DNA of 64,000 bases from Agromyces sp. Root81 (GTDB lineage: Bacteria > Actinomycetota > Actinomycetes > Actinomycetales > Microbacteriaceae). The DNA is taken from the NCBI RefSeq assembly GCF_001429165.1, contig NZ_LMIR01000002.1, positions 1,042,662 to 1,106,661 of the forward strand, in the 5' to 3' direction. Of the stretch, positions 53,671 to 62,204 are shown one piece after another; the stretch's first letter is position 1, and each line of letters begins with the position of its first letter. A model generated the notes under the pieces. It worked only from the letters and a program-made list of their open reading frames with translations, was not told the DNA's origin and did not search any database. The translations under genes and the position numbers were made by a program.

Positions 53671-54888
53671 CTACTGGTGCACGCGGTTGACGAGCGCCGT
53701 CCAGACGAGGGCGATCGTCGAGCACGCCAGCAGCGCCACGAACACCCACGGCAGGCCGCCGAGCCCGATCACGCCGAACAGGATCGCGCCGAGGAGCGCG
53801 CCGCCGCCGATGCCCGTGTTGAAGGCCGTCGTGTAGAACGACGCAGCGGCATCGCGGATGCGCGCCGACGCCGAGTGCAGCAGGCGCGTGTTGAGCATCG
53901 GCGGAAGGGCGCCGAACGCGGTGCCCCACAACAGGAAGCACGCGATGCCGACGCCCGGCACCTGCGGGAACATGGCCAGACCCGCGACGCCGAGTGCGGT
54001 CGCGACGAGCGCCACGGCCAGGCCGACCGTCGGGCGGCGGCCGAGCACGGTGCCGGCGAACAGCAGGCCGACCGCTCCCGCGATGCCGTAAGCAAGCAGC
54101 ATGGGGCTGATCGCGCTCGGATCCATGCCCATGACGTCGGTGATGAACGGCGCCACGTAGGTGTAGAACGTGTACGCGCCGACCATCGTGACGGCGGTGA
54201 TGAGGCACACGACGAGCACCGGCACGAAGGTGGCGTCGCTGCGCAGGCGGAGGGGCGCGGCATCCGCTTCACCGGCGTGGTGGCGAACCGTCGGCAGGAA
54301 CCGCCAGACGAGCAGCGCACCGAGCAGGGTCAGCGCGCCGATCGCGGCGAACGCGAGACGCCAGCCGAAGGCCTGGCCGAGCGCGGTTCCGAGCGGCACA
54401 CCGAGCACGAAGGCGAGCGAACCGCCGGCGACACTGATCGACACGGCGCGGGCGAGCTGCTCCTTCGGCACGAGGTGACCGGCGTAGGCGCCGACGACCG
54501 ACCAGAAGAGGCCGTGCGCCGCACCGCCGAGGATGCGGGTGGCGAGCACCGTGCCGTAGTTCGGGGCGAGCGCCGTGAGCACGCAGCTGAGGGCGAGCAC
54601 GGCGAGCGTGATGACGATGAGCGTGCGCCGCGGCACGCGCTTCGTGAGGCTCGAGAGCGGCACAGTGAGCACGACGACGGTCGCCGCGAAGACGGTGACG
54701 AGCAGGCCGATGAGCGGCTCGCTCACGTCGAGCTCGCGGCTCATGTCGGGCAGCAGGCCGGTCGGGATCATCTCGATCGTGACCGAGAGGAAGACCGCCG
54801 CGGCGAGCACGAGCAGGCCGAGCCACGGGAAGGGCGGCGCGACGGCGGGAGTGGAGGACGTGGAATCGACGGGAGTTGACGGCGTCAT
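53671..54888 (-). CDS. MFS exporter (AraJ/Cmx-type drug or sugar efflux)
   Basis: A 405-residue 12-helix major-facilitator protein. It has the DHA1-family opening FLSVTIEMIPTGLLPDMSRE, motif A-like SLTKRVPRRTLIVITL, RILGGAAHGLFWSVVGAYAG and the motif-C-like GGSLAFVLGVPLGTALGQ in helix 5. That layout matches the chloramphenicol/arabinose-efflux branch (CmlR, Cmx, AraJ, YdhP). The substrate cannot be told. The ATG at 54888 has CAGG 6 nt upstream; an earlier start at 55059 is rejected. It is divergent from the HNH-endonuclease gene. Confidence 0.88.
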   Translation of the reverse strand: MTPSTPVDSTSSTPAVAPPFPWLGLLVLAAAVFLSVTIEMIPTGLLPDMSRELDVSEPLIGLLVTVFAATVVVLTVPLSSLTKRVPRRTLIVITLAVLALSCVLTALAPNYGTVLATRILGGAAHGLFWSVVGAYAGHLVPKEQLARAVSISVAGGSLAFVLGVPLGTALGQAFGWRLAFAAIGALTLLGALLVWRFLPTVRHHAGEADAAPLRLRSDATFVPVLVVCLITAVTMVGAYTFYTYVAPFITDVMGMDPSAISPMLLAYGIAGAVGLLFAGTVLGRRPTVGLAVALVATALGVAGLAMFPQVPGVGIACFLLWGTAFGALPPMLNTRLLHSASARIRDAAASFYTTAFNTGIGGGALLGAILFGVIGLGGLPWVFVALLACSTIALVWTALVNRVHQ

Positions 54889-55059
54889 GGGATACCTGAA
54901 CGAAGGGCGTTCCCCGCGGGCGCGGGGCGGGGCTCCGCGAGCGCTACGGCGGGTCGACTGCGCGCTGATGTGCGCGCCCAGGGCCGTCGGGAATGCGACG
55001 ACCGCGACCATTCTATCCCGCCGGCGCTTCGCGGCGACGAGTGGAATCGAGTACTCCAC

Positions 55060-55079
55060 ATTCGAACATTCCTTCGAAT
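55060..55079. promoter_or_regulatory. SOS-box-like inverted repeat upstream of the HNH gene
   Basis: ATTCGAA-CATTCC-TTCGAAT is a perfect 7-bp dyad. Read as a LexA site, its CGAAC-N4-CTTCG core (55063-55076) differs from CGAAC-N4-GTTCG in one base. It ends 17 bp upstream of the -10 box TAGAAT (55097-55102), so a bound repressor would block the promoter. A further GTGGA/TCCAC repeat lies just upstream (55041-55059). Confidence 0.6.
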
Positions 55080-55108
55080 TCGTGTCGGATTTCCGCTAGA
55101 ATCGAGCC

Positions 55109-56593
55109 ATGTCCAGCGCTCCCGCCGCCCTCCTCGAACTCGAGGCCGCGTGTGCAACGGTGATGCGGGACTGGGCCGGAGCGCTGCTCACCGCGTCGCG
55201 TGAAGCCGAGGCCGACATCACGGCGATGAGCGGCGACGGGCTCGTGCGCACTACGGAGGCGCTGGCCGCACTCGCCCGCAGGGTCGAGGCACTGCAGGCC
55301 CGGTGCGCGGCCGGCATCGCCGAGCGCTCGCGCGGGCTCGACGACGACGATCTGGCGCGAAAGCACGGCTTCGCCTCACCCGAGCGGCTGATCGCGCAGA
55401 CGACGGGCGGCCGCTACAGCGATGCAGCGCGCCTCGTCGCCGTCGGCCAGGCCACGAGCCACCGCGCCTCGTTCACGGGCGAGGCCTTGCCGCCGAGGCA
55501 TCCGCACGTCGCCGCGGCACTCGACGCCGGAACGCTCGGCGTCGCCGCGGCCGAGGTGATTCGCCGCTTCCTCGATCGCCTGCCGGCCGCCGTCGCGCAC
55601 GGCGACGTCGACGCCGCAGAACAGCTCCTCGTCGACCGGGCGCCGGCGGTCGGCGTCGACGGCCTGACCCGCTTGATCACGCAACTCGAGGCACACCTCG
55701 ACCCCGACGGCGTGAAGCCCCGCGAAGACGAGCTGCGTGCGCGGCGCGGGCTCTCGATCTGGCAGGACGCCGCGGGCATGATCAACCTGAAGGGCGCGTT
55801 CGACCCGGCCAACGGGGCACCCATCAAGCTCGCCGTCGAGGCACTCGTCGGGGCCGAGCTGCACCGGGCGCGCGATGCGAAGCGCGGCTTCGGCGAGCAC
55901 GCAGGCGGCGAGGGGGCGGGCGGCGCTGGAGATCCGCTGTTCGTCGAAGAACGCACGATCGGGCAGATGAACGCCGACGCGCTCGCCGACATCGCCCGGC
56001 TGTCGCTCTCGAGCACTTCGGCTCCCCCTGCGCTCCGCGGAGCGATCGTCGTCGCGCGGGTCGACGTCGACTCGCTCGTGAGCGGCCGAGGGCACGCGAG
56101 CATCGACGGTGTCGACCAGCCCGTCTCGGCCGCAACGGCCCGTGAGTTGGCCGAGACCGCGGGGGTCGCCCCGCTCCTCATGCGGGGCGGCAGCGAGCCG
56201 CTCGACCTCGGCCGGGCCGCGAGGCTCTTCTCCGCCGCCCAGAAGATCGCCCTCGTCGAACGCGACGGCGGGTGCGCCTGGCCCGCATGCCGGCGCCCGC
56301 CGTCGCATGCCGAGGCGCACCACATCGCATGGTGGGGCCGACACGAGGGCCGCACCGACGTGTCGAACGGCATCATGCTCTGCAGCTTCCACCACCATCG
56401 GGTGCACGACGACGGGTGGGGCATCCGCATCCACGACGGCCGCAGCTGGTTCATCCCACCGGTGCACCTCGATCCGGCACAGCGACCGAGACCGGGCAAT
56501 TCGGCGAGCGACCACCTCATCGCCCAGCTTCCCGGGCCGAACCAGTTCGCCGAAGACCCGGTCGCCGCCCGCGCGCGCGGCGCCGCGGCGTAG
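55109..56593 (+). CDS. DUF222 plus HNH endonuclease protein (13E12-repeat family)
   Basis: A 494-residue protein. The N-terminal helical DUF222 part spans about residues 40-340 ([39 protein letters not shown]). The HNH nuclease follows with C389 and C394 in [25 protein letters not shown] and [15 protein letters not shown], which together supply the metal and zinc ligands. The family is numerous in actinobacteria and some members are damage-induced in mycobacteria. The ATG at 55109 is exactly 6 nt after TAGAAT, with an SOS-box-like dyad upstream. Its DNA target is unknown. Confidence 0.9.
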   Translation: MSSAPAALLELEAACATVMRDWAGALLTASREAEADITAMSGDGLVRTTEALAALARRVEALQARCAAGIAERSRGLDDDDLARKHGFASPERLIAQTTGGRYSDAARLVAVGQATSHRASFTGEALPPRHPHVAAALDAGTLGVAAAEVIRRFLDRLPAAVAHGDVDAAEQLLVDRAPAVGVDGLTRLITQLEAHLDPDGVKPREDELRARRGLSIWQDAAGMINLKGAFDPANGAPIKLAVEALVGAELHRARDAKRGFGEHAGGEGAGGAGDPLFVEERTIGQMNADALADIARLSLSSTSAPPALRGAIVVARVDVDSLVSGRGHASIDGVDQPVSAATARELAETAGVAPLLMRGGSEPLDLGRAARLFSAAQKIALVERDGGCAWPACRRPPSHAEAHHIAWWGRHEGRTDVSNGIMLCSFHHHRVHDDGWGIRIHDGRSWFIPPVHLDPAQRPRPGNSASDHLIAQLPGPNQFAEDPVAARARGAAA

Positions 56594-56628
56594 GTGCGCA
56601 CGCGGAGAGGGAGCCCTGCCACGGCCGG

Positions 56629-56634
56629 TAGACT
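56629..56634 (+). promoter_or_regulatory. -10 box of purL
   Basis: TAGACT lies 62 nt before the purL start, leaving a leader that holds a GGAG ribosome-binding site and two GCATCCGC words. It separates purL from the HNH gene. Confidence 0.45.
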
Positions 56635-56696
56635 TCTGGGGTCAGGCATCCGCCCCGCGGCATCCGCTCGCCGCCGTTCTCTGGAGCTCGCCACTC

Positions 56697-59030
56697 GTGA
56701 CCACTGAAGCCACCGCCAACACCGCTGTTCCCACGACTCCGGTGCTCGACACCGTCGAGGTCGCGGCGACCACGCCCGAGAAGGAGCAGCCGTACGCCGC
56801 GCTGGGCCTGAAGCCCGACGAGTACGAGCGCGTCCGCAACATCCTCGGCCGTCGCCCCACGAGCGCCGAGCTCGCGATGTACTCGGTCATGTGGAGCGAG
56901 CACTGCTCCTACAAGTCGTCCAAGATCTACCTTCGCCAGTTCGGCAAGAAGGTCACGCCCGAGATGAAGAAGAACCTCATGGTGGGCATGGGCGAGAACG
57001 CGGGCGTCATCGACGTCGGCGAGGGCTGGGCGGTCACGTTCAAGATCGAGAGCCACAACCACCCGAGCTACATCGAGCCGTTCCAGGGCGCCGCGACCGG
57101 CGTCGGCGGCATCGTGCGCGACATCATCTCGATGGGCGCCCGCCCGGTCGCCGTCATGGACGCGCTGCGCTTCGGCGCCATCGACCACCCCGACACGGCA
57201 CGCGTCGTGCACGGCGTCGTCTCGGGCATCAGCTTCTACGGCAACTGCCTCGGCCTGCCGAACATCGGCGGCGAGACCTGGTTCGACCCGGTGTACCAGG
57301 CGAACCCGCTCGTCAACGCGCTCGCGGTCGGCGTCATGCGCCACGAAGACCTGCACCTCGCGAACGCCAAGGGCGCCGGCAACAAGGTCGTGCTCTTCGG
57401 CGCCCGCACGGGCGGCGACGGCATCGGCGGCGCGTCGATCCTCGCCTCCGACAGCTTCGACGAGGGCGGCCCCACCAAGCGCCCCGCGGTGCAGGTCGGC
57501 GACCCCTTCGCCGAGAAGGTGCTCATCGAGTGCTGCCTCGAGCTCTTCGCCGGCGACCTGGTCGAGGGCATCCAAGACCTCGGCGCCGCGGGTATCTCCT
57601 GCGCGACCTCCGAACTCGCCTCCAACGGCGACGGCGGCATGGCCATCGTGCTCGACGACGTGCTGCTGCGCGACCCCACGCTCACGCCTGAAGAGATCCT
57701 GATGAGCGAGAGCCAGGAGCGCATGATGGCGATCGTGCGCCCCGAGAAGCTCGACGGCTTCCTCGAGGTCGTCAAGAAGTGGGACGTCGAGACGAGCGTG
57801 CTCGGCGAGGTCACCGACACCGGCCGCCTCAGCATCATGTGGCACGGCCAGGAGATCGTGAACGTCGACCCGCGCACCGTCGCCGTCGACGGCCCGGTCT
57901 ACGAGCGCCCCGTCGCCTACCCCACCTGGATCGACGCCCTGCAGGCCGACACGGCCGCGAAGCTCGACCGCCCGGCGACGCCGGAAGAGATCCGCGCGCA
58001 GTTCCTGCAGCTCGTCGGCTCGGCGAACCAGGCGGATGCCGCGTGGGTCACCAACCAGTACGACAAGTACGTGCTCGGTAACACGGCGCTCAGCTACCCC
58101 GACGACGCGGGCATGGTGCGCGTCGACGAGGAGTCGGGCCTCGGCGTCTCGGTCGCGACCGACGCCAACGGCCGCTACTCGCAGCTCGACCCGCGCCAGG
58201 GTGCGAAGCTCGCCCTCGCCGAGGCGTACCGCAACGTCGCCGTCTCCGGCGCGGTGCCCGCCGCCGTCTCCGACTGCCTGAACTTCGGCTCCCCCGAGAA
58301 CCCCGAGGTCATGTGGCAGTTCTCCGAGACCGTCGAGGGCCTCAGCGACGGATGCCTCGAGCTCGGCATCCCCGTCACGGGCGGCAACGTCTCGTTCTAC
58401 AACCAGACCGGCGACGTGCCGATCCACCCGACGCCCGTGATCGCCGTGCTCGGCGTGATCGACGACGTCGCCCGCCGCATCCCCTCGGGCTGGCAGGACG
58501 ACGGCCACAACATCTACCTCCTCGGCGACACCGCGCTCGAGCTCGACGGCTCCGCGTGGGCCGGCGTCGTGCACGGCCACCTCGGCGGTCGCCCGCCGGC
58601 CGTGGACCTCGCCGGTGAGAAGCGCCTCGCCGAGCTGCTCAACGCGGCGGCGATCGAGGGCCTCATCGACTCGGCGCACGACCTCTCCGACGGCGGCCTC
58701 GCGATCGCCCTCGCCGAGGCGGTCGGCCGCTTCGGCCTCGGCGCTCGCGTCGTGCTCGACGAGGTCGCCGGCGACGCCGGCATCGACCTCGCCACCGCGC
58801 TCTTCTCCGAGTCGACGGGCCGCGTCATCGTGACGGTGCCGCGTGAAGACGACGTGAAGTTCCGCGGCCTCTGCGAGGGACGCGACTACCCGGTGCGCCG
58901 CATCGGCGTGACCGACGCCACCTCGGGCGCCCTCGAGGTGCAGGGACTCTTCACGGTGTCGATCGATGAGCTGCGCGGTGTGAACCGCGCGCCGCTCGCC
59001 GACGCGTTCGGACCCATCGTCGGGTACTGA
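56697..59030 (+). CDS. purL: Phosphoribosylformylglycinamidine synthase subunit PurL
   Basis: PurL is the ATP-using large subunit that, with PurQ and PurS, converts FGAR to FGAM. The 777-residue small-type PurL has [19 protein letters not shown] with the catalytic His, [40 protein letters not shown] and [17 protein letters not shown]. The first 35 residues are a Thr/Pro-rich extension. The start is GTG at 56697, with GGAG 10 nt upstream; the longer open frame lies inside the HNH gene. It is separate from purS/purQ by 29 kb, a common actinobacterial arrangement. Confidence 0.95.
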   Translation: MTTEATANTAVPTTPVLDTVEVAATTPEKEQPYAALGLKPDEYERVRNILGRRPTSAELAMYSVMWSEHCSYKSSKIYLRQFGKKVTPEMKKNLMVGMGENAGVIDVGEGWAVTFKIESHNHPSYIEPFQGAATGVGGIVRDIISMGARPVAVMDALRFGAIDHPDTARVVHGVVSGISFYGNCLGLPNIGGETWFDPVYQANPLVNALAVGVMRHEDLHLANAKGAGNKVVLFGARTGGDGIGGASILASDSFDEGGPTKRPAVQVGDPFAEKVLIECCLELFAGDLVEGIQDLGAAGISCATSELASNGDGGMAIVLDDVLLRDPTLTPEEILMSESQERMMAIVRPEKLDGFLEVVKKWDVETSVLGEVTDTGRLSIMWHGQEIVNVDPRTVAVDGPVYERPVAYPTWIDALQADTAAKLDRPATPEEIRAQFLQLVGSANQADAAWVTNQYDKYVLGNTALSYPDDAGMVRVDEESGLGVSVATDANGRYSQLDPRQGAKLALAEAYRNVAVSGAVPAAVSDCLNFGSPENPEVMWQFSETVEGLSDGCLELGIPVTGGNVSFYNQTGDVPIHPTPVIAVLGVIDDVARRIPSGWQDDGHNIYLLGDTALELDGSAWAGVVHGHLGGRPPAVDLAGEKRLAELLNAAAIEGLIDSAHDLSDGGLAIALAEAVGRFGLGARVVLDEVAGDAGIDLATALFSESTGRVIVTVPREDDVKFRGLCEGRDYPVRRIGVTDATSGALEVQGLFTVSIDELRGVNRAPLADAFGPIVGY

Positions 59031-59062
59031 GAACACGAGCCCGACGAGCGGATGCCGCGGCC

Positions 59063-59593
59063 ATGACCGATGACGTGACACCGGTAGGTGCCGCAGCCGC
59101 GGCGCCCACCGAGTCGTACACCGAGGCGTATGCGGCATCGCACGGCCGCTTCGCGATCATCCCGGCCGCCTACGTGGTGCTGCGCCGCGGCGACGAGGTG
59201 CTGCTGCAGCTCCGCCGCGGCACCGGCTACTTCGACGAGTACTGGGCGTGCGGAGCCGCGGGGCACGTCGAGCAGGGCGAGTCGCTGCTCGCCGCGGCGG
59301 CCCGCGAGACCCGTGAGGAGCTCGGCGTCGAACTCGACGAGACGGCGCTCACGGTGCTGACGGTCATGCACCGCACCGGCGGCGCGCCGCACCGGGCGAT
59401 CGAGGAACGCATCGACGTGTTCGTCAGCGCGCGCGAGTGGCGGGGCGAGCCGCGCCCGATGGAGGACAAGGCGGCCGAACTCGGCTGGTTCCCGCTCGAC
59501 GCCCTGCCCGACCCGGTCGTGCCGCACGAGCTCGCCGTGCTCGAGGCGCTGCGCGACGGCCACCTCTCCCCCATCACGCCGTACGGGTTCTGA
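59063..59593 (+). CDS. NUDIX hydrolase
   Basis: A 176-residue pyrophosphatase of the MutT/NUDIX superfamily. The Nudix box runs from G67 to V89 (GHVEQGESLLAAAARE and TREELGV), with the metal-binding glutamates at 85 and 86. It has a 30-residue Ala/Thr-rich N-terminus. Substrates range from oxidised nucleotides to ADP-ribose and cannot be chosen here. The ATG at 59063 lies 33 bp after purL, so co-transcription is likely, and the small membrane-protein gene follows after 2 bp. Confidence 0.9.
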   Translation: MTDDVTPVGAAAAAPTESYTEAYAASHGRFAIIPAAYVVLRRGDEVLLQLRRGTGYFDEYWACGAAGHVEQGESLLAAAARETREELGVELDETALTVLTVMHRTGGAPHRAIEERIDVFVSAREWRGEPRPMEDKAAELGWFPLDALPDPVVPHELAVLEALRDGHLSPITPYGF

Positions 59594-59595
59594 GC

Positions 59596-59862
59596 GTGAC
59601 CCCCGAATCGTGGCCGCTCGCCCTCGTCTGGGTGCCGGTCGCGGCATTCGCGCTCGTGATCGTGATCGGCATCGTCGTGAGGTGGATCCGCGCGCCGCGT
59701 GGCATCCGCTCGCGCCTGCGGCACGCCCTCGGGCCGCTCATGAGCGCCGGCGAGAAGTACCAGGAGCTGCACACGGGCCAGCGGGGCCTGCAGGACTCGA
59801 TCATCGAGTCCATCCAGGAGCAGGAGTCGCAGGGCTCGGAGCGCGGCACGGGTGACGCGTAG
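59596..59862 (+). CDS. Small single-helix membrane protein
   Basis: An 88-residue protein with one membrane segment (about residues 8-28, LVWVPVAAFALVIVIGIVV), a basic stop-transfer WIRAPRGIRSRLRH and a Glu/Gln-rich cytoplasmic tail (HTGQRGLQDSIIESIQEQES). No family is recognised. The GTG at 59596 follows the NUDIX stop by 2 bp, so the two are coupled. It ends 14 bp before the convergent Imm5-like gene. Confidence 0.7.
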   Translation: MTPESWPLALVWVPVAAFALVIVIGIVVRWIRAPRGIRSRLRHALGPLMSAGEKYQELHTGQRGLQDSIIESIQEQESQGSERGTGDA

Positions 59863-59876
59863 AACGCAACCTCGAC

Positions 59877-60416
59877 CTAGGTCCGGCTCCTCAGGGAGGC
59901 ATCGAGTGTGCTCATGATCTGCGAGAGTCTGCCGCTCCCGGCCGGTGCGAGCGGGTACCGGTTCAGCACATCGAGCAGGGTGGGGCTCGCCCGCCGAACC
60001 GCTGCGTCGATCGAACCGACTGCCGCGTTCTCATCACCGCCCGCCTGCAGTTCGGCAACCCGTGCTGCGCACGACGCCGCACGCAGGATGTGGCCGACTT
60101 GCGTCGCTTTCGCGATCGGGTGAAGGTACGACGCCGCGGCCGCATCCCCGCACGCCTGTGCCGCGAGTCGAGCTGTTTCGCTCGATGCTTCCTTCGACGC
60201 CCGGTGCGCGGCGAACGCTGCCGTCCGTTGGAGGTTGGTTCGTGGTCCCCCGTCCGCGAAGCTCAGCGCTGCAGCCAGAGCTGCACGCGGACGTGAGTCG
60301 CCCGGCGCCTCGGCTTCGAAAGCCGGCAGTATCGTGTCGGCGGCCTCTGCCGCGAAGCGGGTGACGACGCGCAGCTCATCCATCGTGAGAACGAAGTCAC
60401 CGGGTGCTGTTGCCAT
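59877..60416 (-). CDS. Imm5-like putative immunity protein
   Basis: A 179-residue all-helical, Ala-rich protein resembling the Imm-5-like family of polymorphic-toxin immunity proteins. Matching blocks are LRVVTRFAAEAADTILPAFE, GDSRPRAALAAALSFADGG, AAFAAHRASKEAS, SYLHPIAKATQVGHILRAAS and LLDVLNRYPLAPAGSGRL. No toxin gene is visible beside it, so it is an orphan immunity gene or has another role. GAGAAT lies exactly 6 nt before the ATG at 60416, a leaderless start. It borders the rearranged arylsulfatase/erm zone. Confidence 0.72.
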   Translation of the reverse strand: MATAPGDFVLTMDELRVVTRFAAEAADTILPAFEAEAPGDSRPRAALAAALSFADGGPRTNLQRTAAFAAHRASKEASSETARLAAQACGDAAAASYLHPIAKATQVGHILRAASCAARVAELQAGGDENAAVGSIDAAVRRASPTLLDVLNRYPLAPAGSGRLSQIMSTLDASLRSRT

Positions 60417-60451
60417 CCTCCGATTCTCGTACGTGCATCGGAGCAGCCTGC

Positions 60452-60661
60452 ACCATCACGGTCGACGGCTCGCCCGTCGCCGAGGGGCGCATCGACCGCA
60501 CGATGGGCGCGGTCTATTCACTCGCCGGCGAGACGGCGGATGTCGGAACAGACGCGTTCTCGCCGGTCACCGATGACTACGACCCATGGGACAACGCATT
60601 CACGGGCACGATCGACCGACTCGTCGTGAAGCTCACCGAGCCTGCATCTGGCGGAGCCTGA
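60452..60661 (+). pseudogene. Arylsulfatase C-terminal fragment A
   Basis: These codons read ITVDGSPVAEGRIDRTMGAV and continue through VYSLAGETADVGTDAFSPVT to a final TGTIDRLVVKLTEP, ending in TGA. This matches the last 70 or so residues of bacterial arylsulfatases. The sulfatase domain is absent, and the frame upstream runs into the promoter of the Imm5-like gene. A related fragment lies at 61932-62204. Confidence 0.75.
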
Positions 60662-60724
60662 GGGGTAGCCTGTCGACCACAGGTCGGCACGCACTCGTAC
60701 GACCCCGGCGAACGGAGCAAGACG

Positions 60725-60952
60725 GTGGACGGCATCTTCGGCTGGAATCTCCTCGCGATCATCGTCGGTGTCGGCTACCTCGCCGTCATCGTCTGGGTCG
60801 TGTCACAGATCCTCCGGTCCGACGAGCTGAACGAGCTCGAGCGCTGGGTGTGGGTGATCGCGGTGATCTGCTTCCCCCTCGTCGGCTCCATCGTGTGGTT
60901 CGCCGCCGGGCCGCACCCCTTCGGCATCCGAATCAGCCGCGACCTCCGGTAG
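60725..60952 (+). CDS. PLDc_N-domain small membrane protein
   Basis: A 75-residue protein with two helices (about residues 7-27 and 42-60) and the PLDc_N-type signature: WNLLAIIVGVGYLAVIVWVV, RSDELNELERWVWVIAVICF and PLVGSIVWFAAG. The family's N-terminal domain of phospholipase-D-like proteins also occurs alone, with unknown role. The GTG at 60725 has GGAG 7 nt upstream, and TAGCCT (60666-60671) is a probable -10 box. Confidence 0.8.
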   Translation: MDGIFGWNLLAIIVGVGYLAVIVWVVSQILRSDELNELERWVWVIAVICFPLVGSIVWFAAGPHPFGIRISRDLR

Positions 60953-61008
60953 CCGACAGCCTCCGCAGCTCCTCGACGCGGACCTACATTCGACTCAGCT
61001 GGTCCGGG

Positions 61009-61650
61009 CTATCCGAACTGCCGGAGGGCTGCGCTGTACGTGTCGACGTCGGAGCGAGTCGCATCGGTCGTGAGGAGCGTGTGCTCTCCGATCGTCCTCG
61101 CGAACTCACCGCGGCACGGAATCGTCACGATCTTCGTAAGACCGCTCCGCCATGCGACGGTCAGAGCATCAAGCGACCGGCGCTCGGGCTGGTCCTCGAA
61201 CGACGTGTGGGGACGCGCGACCCGCTCTCGGAATCTCGAGGCGGTCCAGGCCTGATACAGCTCGTCGAGGCCGGCCCCACCGAACCGGTCACGCCAGGAT
61301 GGGCCGGTGATCTGTGCGATCAGGTCCGCTCGTTCGGCGGAGTTGTCGGCCGTGCTGCGAACGGCGTCCAACAGTCCAGGATCACGCTCCTCGCCCGCGT
61401 GGCGGAGAACGGCTGTCCAGATGTCCGGCCAAGCTGCTTCCCAAACTCCGATATCGAACTCCTCGTCGTCGTTCATCGGCAAGCCGGGTGAGTCGACGAG
61501 CAGCGGCGGATGATCATCATTTCGGCGAGGCTGCAGTCCCCAAGCTTCGCGAATCCAGAGCAGCTCGACCAGCGAGACGGGATTGTCGTCGACGGTGATC
61601 ATCATGTCGTGTGGCCAAGGATCGCCGGGAATGGGTACAGATGAGCGCAC
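61009..61650 (-). CDS. Hypothetical protein of atypical composition
   Basis: A 213-residue soluble protein I do not recognise. It is rich in Trp and Asp (VELLWIREAWGLQPRRNDDH, DIGVWEAAWPDIWTAVLRHA) and its C-terminal half has ERRSLDALTVAWRSGLTKIV. The G+C content is visibly lower than that of the neighbouring genes, suggesting transfer. The GTG at 61650 is well supported: AGGAGG lies 5 nt upstream, although the frame is open 27 bp further. It sits between the PLDc_N gene and the truncated erm. Confidence 0.7.
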   Translation of the reverse strand: MRSSVPIPGDPWPHDMMITVDDNPVSLVELLWIREAWGLQPRRNDDHPPLLVDSPGLPMNDDEEFDIGVWEAAWPDIWTAVLRHAGEERDPGLLDAVRSTADNSAERADLIAQITGPSWRDRFGGAGLDELYQAWTASRFRERVARPHTSFEDQPERRSLDALTVAWRSGLTKIVTIPCRGEFARTIGEHTLLTTDATRSDVDTYSAALRQFG

Positions 61651-61765
61651 AACTGCCTCCTGAACGTTTCGAACCACCGACCGTCACACGACCGTCTCAC
61701 ACGGCGGTCCCGAGCGCCATCACTTCGTGAGCTCGTTGGGGATCCCCAAAAGGAAAACATCCGCC

Positions 61766-61930
61766 TCACCCGAGACCCTCGGGAGCCGAGCGCACCCCCG
61801 CCCAGAGCGCTGCCCACTGCGGCCCGGTGAGCCGGCTCGGCAGCACCTCGGCGGCGACGCCCATGGAGCGCAGCAGCGAACGAGACCGCTCCGCTGACAC
61901 CGGCCGCGAGGTGCGGCGGAGAAAGGGCGG
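61766..61930 (-). pseudogene. Truncated erm: C-terminal fragment of a second Erm methyltransferase
   Basis: Reads RRTSRPVSAERSRSLLRSMG and VAAEVLPSRLTGPQWAALWAG, then VRSAPEGLG and a stop. It parallels the C-terminus of the intact Erm at 62184-63095 over 44 codons with several substitutions, so it comes from a paralogue rather than an exact duplication. The DNA repeat runs 61790-61922 against 62220-62352. Everything upstream of these codons has been replaced by arylsulfatase sequence. Confidence 0.8.
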
Positions 61931-61931
61931 G

Positions 61932-62204
61932 GGCACCGGAGTCATCCTCTCGCAGGCGGGCTTCACCGGAGGATGGAGCCTCTACCTCAAGGACGGCCGG
62001 CCGAAGTACGTCTACAACTGGCTCGCCAGGGAGGAGTACTCGGTCGAGGCATCCGCACCGCTCTCACCGGGTGCGCACTCGATCGTGTTCGAGTTCGACT
62101 ACGACGGCGGCGGCCTGCACCAGGGTGCCACCGGTCGCATCACGGTCGACGGCTCGACGGCGGATGTCGGAACAGACGCGTTCTCACCGGTCACCGACGA
62201 CTAC
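61932..62204 (+). pseudogene. Arylsulfatase fragment B with an internal 60-bp deletion
   Basis: Reads GTGVILSQAGFTGGWSLYLK, DGRPKYVYNWLAREEYSVEA and FEFDYDGGGLHQGATGRITV, a typical arylsulfatase C-terminal domain. Then DGSTADVGTDAFSPVTDDY joins two parts that are 20 codons further apart in fragment A. It is wedged between two erm 3' ends and has no start. Confidence 0.75.

Noticed and set aside
56517..59138. 873-residue minus-strand frame over purL
   Set aside because: Exact antisense shadow of purL with no recognisable domain.
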